6,417 nucleotides of DNA, taken from Candidatus Scybalomonas excrementavium (lineage in GTDB: Bacteria; Bacillota; Clostridia; Lachnospirales; Lachnospiraceae). Positions 4,278 to 6,417 of the stretch are shown one piece after another (the stretch's first letter is position 1; each line of letters opens with the position of its first letter). The notes beneath the pieces are model-generated. The model made no database searches. It saw only the letters and a program-made list of their open reading frames with translations, and was not told where the DNA came from. The translations under genes and the position numbers were made by a program. The stretch is taken from assembly GCA_017694765.1 (NCBI GenBank), contig JADIML010000251.1, forward strand, positions 1 through 6,417, read 5' to 3'.

Positions 4278-6057
4278 TATCTTTATAATATTTTCTTACA
4301 GTCTCACTATATCTATATTGTTTAAACAGAATAAATATCCAAAAGGCTTGTTCATAATATGGATAAGCCTTTTCTTTTTGATTTTTGTAATGTTCTAATA
4401 TCCATCCTTTCATATATAAAAAACGTCCTATCCGATCTGCTCTCCTAGCCTTTTTTGATAATTTTATTGCCCTTTCATAAATCAATTCTGCTTCTTCAAT
4501 TTTTCCTGATTCTTCCATTATTTTCACTAAATTAGATAAAATCAATATAATATTATGATAATTGAAAAGATCATATCCAACACTTGTATCATAATGTTCT
4601 AATAACTGTGACCATAGTTGTAATGCTTTTTCTTTGTTGCCCATTTCATATATAGAAATACTAATGCAATTCATAATATAAACTTCTTGTCTTGTTAAAT
4701 ATCCATTTACAATATCAAACTGTTTTGGCTTTGTTAAATAGAGTGCCTGCTCTAATCTTTCCTTGTATTCATTTGTATTTATTTCTTTCATCTCATATTG
4801 TAAAATGGCTGTATTGTACTGAAAGAACTGTTCATTTACAATGGAATCTTCTAATAATTCTTTCTTAATTTTCTCCAATAATTCTCTTGCACTTTTCCAT
4901 TCTCTTCTTTTAAAATGCAATGTCATTTCTTTTTCTAACTGTAATGTTCTAAAATTTATTGTTTTTAATACAGTATTATAAATATCCATATCTATTCCAA
5001 ATGTTTGTATAATTTCTCTTAACTTTTTATAACTAATATTCTTTTTTCGATTTTCTATTCTTGATATACTCTCCCTTGTATAGATATCATTAGCTAGTTT
5101 TTGTTGTGATAACTGATACGTATTTCTGATTTGTTTTATGACATCTGCTCCAAGAGAAATTTGTTTCATTGACTTTCCTATCAAATACTCTTCTTTGTAA
5201 TCGCCTGCTTCTTTATAAAACAAACATAATGCTTGATACATTCGTTCTATCTGATACGTTTCTTTTTCATCAACTTTACGATTCTGATAGATAATTCGTA
5301 ATAGTTTCATATGCTCTAATAGTCCATCTAGCATAAAGTTTTCTCTTAACAATGTTATTGTCTTTTTACACAGTTCTTCTGCCTTTTTATAATGTCTGTT
5401 TTCCATACATATTTCTATCATATCGTTTGTGATTCTAGGATAAATACTTGCTTTTACCTCCTCATCTTCTATTGTATCATCTACATATTTCTTCATAATT
5501 TCTAAAAAATGATAATACTTCTTTTGTCCTCGCTTTGTCTTTGTTTTATATTCATATTTTAATTTTTGATAAAATAAAAGTAACTTTATTTCTTCTAATC
5601 CTAATATCACATCATGGTAAACTCCATTGGGCATCGTATAAGCAATACTTTTCTCTAGAAATCCAAGTGCCTGCTCCATATCTCCTATTTGAATTTCAAC
5701 TAATGCTTTTATATAATATATATACTGTTTATGAACTGTATTATTATAGATTTTACTATCATACTGTTCCAATAGATCTTTTATGTTTTCAAACTGCTTT
5801 TCTTGTAAATTATGTTCAATCTCATAACGCAAATCACATAATTCATAATCTTTTTCTGGCACAATATATTCAAAACTTTCCGTTGAAATTCCCATTCTTT
5901 CTAATAAACGCTGCATAACAAAATAACTTAATATTTTAGACTCTACTAGTATTTTTGATAATTCACTTTGTGAACAAAGTCCCTTGCACAATTCTTTCTT
6001 CTTAATTTTCTTTTCCTCAATGCAATTCCAAAGAAAATTGCCAATCCCTCTTTTCAC
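4225..6057 (-). CDS. Tandem XRE-HTH/TPR transcriptional regulator (RRNPP-like)
   Basis: 610 residues from the GTG at 6055-6057, chosen because GGAGGAG lies 6 nt upstream and the paralogue starts at the same point; an ATG at 6088-6090 lies ahead of the ribosome binding site. Residues about 5-61 form a degenerate HTH (FLWNCIEEKKIK, SQSELSKIL, MGIS). Residues about 65-290 are TPR-like helices (EQALGFLEKSIAY, YKKAEELCKKTITLL). Residues about 303-362 are a canonical XRE HTH (IKQIRNTYQLSQQKLA, RESISRIENRKKNISY, LREIIQTFGID). Residues about 370-605 are more TPR-like repeats (KALQLWSQLLEHY, GKIEEAELIYERAIKLSKK, KEKAYPYYEQAFWIF). RRNPP regulators such as PlcR or Rgg are about 280-300 residues with one HTH, so this looks like two such units fused. 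TPRs in this family bind re-imported peptides. The likely peptide is encoded convergently at 4155-4277 and the likely operator is at 4043-4091. Peptide binding is inferred. Confidence 0.85.
   Translation of the reverse strand: MKRGIGNFLWNCIEEKKIKKKELCKGLCSQSELSKILVESKILSYFVMQRLLERMGISTESFEYIVPEKDYELCDLRYEIEHNLQEKQFENIKDLLEQYDSKIYNNTVHKQYIYYIKALVEIQIGDMEQALGFLEKSIAYTMPNGVYHDVILGLEEIKLLLFYQKLKYEYKTKTKRGQKKYYHFLEIMKKYVDDTIEDEEVKASIYPRITNDMIEICMENRHYKKAEELCKKTITLLRENFMLDGLLEHMKLLRIIYQNRKVDEKETYQIERMYQALCLFYKEAGDYKEEYLIGKSMKQISLGADVIKQIRNTYQLSQQKLANDIYTRESISRIENRKKNISYKKLREIIQTFGIDMDIYNTVLKTINFRTLQLEKEMTLHFKRREWKSARELLEKIKKELLEDSIVNEQFFQYNTAILQYEMKEINTNEYKERLEQALYLTKPKQFDIVNGYLTRQEVYIMNCISISIYEMGNKEKALQLWSQLLEHYDTSVGYDLFNYHNIILILSNLVKIMEESGKIEEAELIYERAIKLSKKARRADRIGRFLYMKGWILEHYKNQKEKAYPYYEQAFWIFILFKQYRYSETVRKYYKDITGSGLFLERIQDYQEE
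4341..4379 (+). terminator. Terminator of the peptide gene, embedded in the regulator coding sequence
   Basis: AAAAGGCTTGTTCAT (4341-4355) pairs with ATGGATAAGCCTTTT (4359-4373) as a 15-bp stem with a 3-nt loop, followed by CTTTTTG and more T's. Two of the pairs (4350/4364 and 4352/4362) are G-U wobbles in plus-strand RNA but A-C mismatches in minus-strand RNA, and no U-tract follows on the minus strand. It therefore serves rightward transcription and ends a peptide transcript of about 260 nt, 63 nt after the peptide stop codon. On the other strand it codes for the YEQAFWIF region of the regulator. Confidence 0.75.
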
Positions 6058-6063
6058 TATTTT

Positions 6064-6070
6064 CTCCTCC
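6064..6070 (-). promoter_or_regulatory. Ribosome binding site deciding the GTG start of the regulator
   Basis: GGAGGAG (minus strand) 6 nt before the GTG at 6055-6057. A TATAAT at 6089-6094 overlaps the alternative upstream ATG and may be the -10 element, in which case that ATG would not be in the mRNA. No convincing -35 is seen. Confidence 0.7.
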
Positions 6071-6137
6071 GTAAAAATATATATTCCCATTATATTACTA
6101 TTTCTTCTTATAATATAATAAATATAGTTAATCTATG

Positions 6138-6172
6138 AAAAAGGGATTCCTCTTTTGTTGGAATCCCTTTTT
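6138..6172 (-). terminator. Terminator downstream of gyrA
   Basis: A perfect 13-bp stem pairs AAAAAGGGATTCC (6138-6150) with GGAATCCCTTTTT (6160-6172) around a 9-nt loop. It lies 21 nt after the gyrA stop, with the T-run forming the end of the stem on the leftward transcript. The symmetric A/T flanks mean it could act in both directions. It separates gyrA from the regulator, which therefore needs its own promoter. Confidence 0.85.
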
Positions 6173-6192
6173 CTTTCTCTTATATTCTTTCT

Positions 6193-6417
6193 TTACTTAT
6201 CTTCAGATATTTCTTCTACAACTTCTTCCGTTTCTTCTGTTGCACTTTCTCTTACTTTTGCAATACTTGCAACAGTAATATCATCACTCATATTGATGAG
6301 TTTTACACCTGATGTAATTCTTCCAAGTTCGGAAATATCATTTACTTGAAGTCTAATTACAATACCTTGTGTTGTAATTAACATCACTTCATTATTAGGA
6401 TTTACAGCTTTTACACC
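6193..6417 (-). CDS. gyrA: DNA gyrase subunit A, C-terminal end, partial
   Basis: The frame enters from the right edge and shows the last 74 residues, ending in TAA at 6193-6195. It reads GVKAVNPNNEVMLITTQG, then IVIRLQVNDISELGRITSGV and a segment ending ITVASIAKV. This is the last blade of the GyrA C-terminal beta-propeller, which wraps DNA for negative supercoiling; the IxRxxVxxIxxxGRxTxGV pattern is diagnostic. It closes with an acidic tail rich in Glu (ATEETEEVVEEISEDK), common in Firmicute GyrA. The ParC paralogue is a weaker alternative because its propeller lacks this well-kept repeat. The gene is a conserved chromosomal marker and so fixes the boundary of the accessory region to its left. 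Confidence 0.9.
   Translation of the reverse strand, partial: GVKAVNPNNEVMLITTQGIVIRLQVNDISELGRITSGVKLINMSDDITVASIAKVRESATEETEEVVEEISEDK

Noticed and set aside
5535..5918. 127-codon plus-strand open frame
   Set aside because: It is antisense to the well-supported first TPR region of the regulator, with no ribosome binding site and no family pattern.
6058..6090. Upstream ATG start for the regulator (621 residues)
   Set aside because: The GGAGGAG lies inside that extension, the extra 11 residues are not shared with the paralogue, and the ATG overlaps a TATAAT.
6155..6349. 64-codon plus-strand open frame
   Set aside because: It is the antisense shadow of the gyrA tail; the Ser/Ile-rich product mirrors the acidic Glu/Thr codons of GyrA.

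Overview
The window is AT-rich DNA from a low-GC Gram-positive bacterium, most likely a Clostridia member of the Lachnospiraceae type. This rests on the AGGAGG/GGAGGAG ribosome binding sites, the codon use, and the 3' end of gyrA at the right edge. I cannot name a genus from the sequence alone. Almost everything runs leftward (minus strand). The exceptions are the tail of an IS3-family transposase at the left edge and one small peptide gene at 4155-4277.

From right to left: the last 74 codons of gyrA (6193-6417) end at a strong terminator (6138-6172). Next is a 610-residue regulator (4225-6057) with two XRE-type helix-turn-helix domains, each followed by a long TPR-like helical region. Converging on it, and overlapping its 3' end by 53 bp, is a 40-codon plus-strand gene that I found by eye. 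It has a strong ribosome binding site, a TATAAT box, a signal-peptide-like N-terminus, and its own rho-independent terminator (4341-4379) buried inside the regulator gene. Upstream of the peptide gene is a 49-bp near-perfect palindrome (4043-4091). It separates the peptide promoter from a divergent pair of genes for small exported or membrane-anchored proteins (3548-3961 and 3168-3542). After a hairpin (3092-3127) comes a solute-binding-protein-like gene (1212-3008), split by an in-frame TAG. A terminator (1091-1134) follows, and then a second copy of the regulator (62-955), cut off after about 275 residues by an IS3-family insertion whose right end lies at about 131.

The best reading is a peptide-sensing regulatory cassette of RRNPP style (TPR regulator plus exported short peptide). 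The peptide would be secreted, trimmed, re-imported and sensed by the TPR regulator. The regulator would then act at the palindrome between the peptide gene and the exported-protein operon. The domains, overlap, terminator and palindrome are visible in the sequence; the signalling circuit is inference. Decay is evident: one regulator paralogue is broken by an IS and the solute-binding protein by an amber codon.
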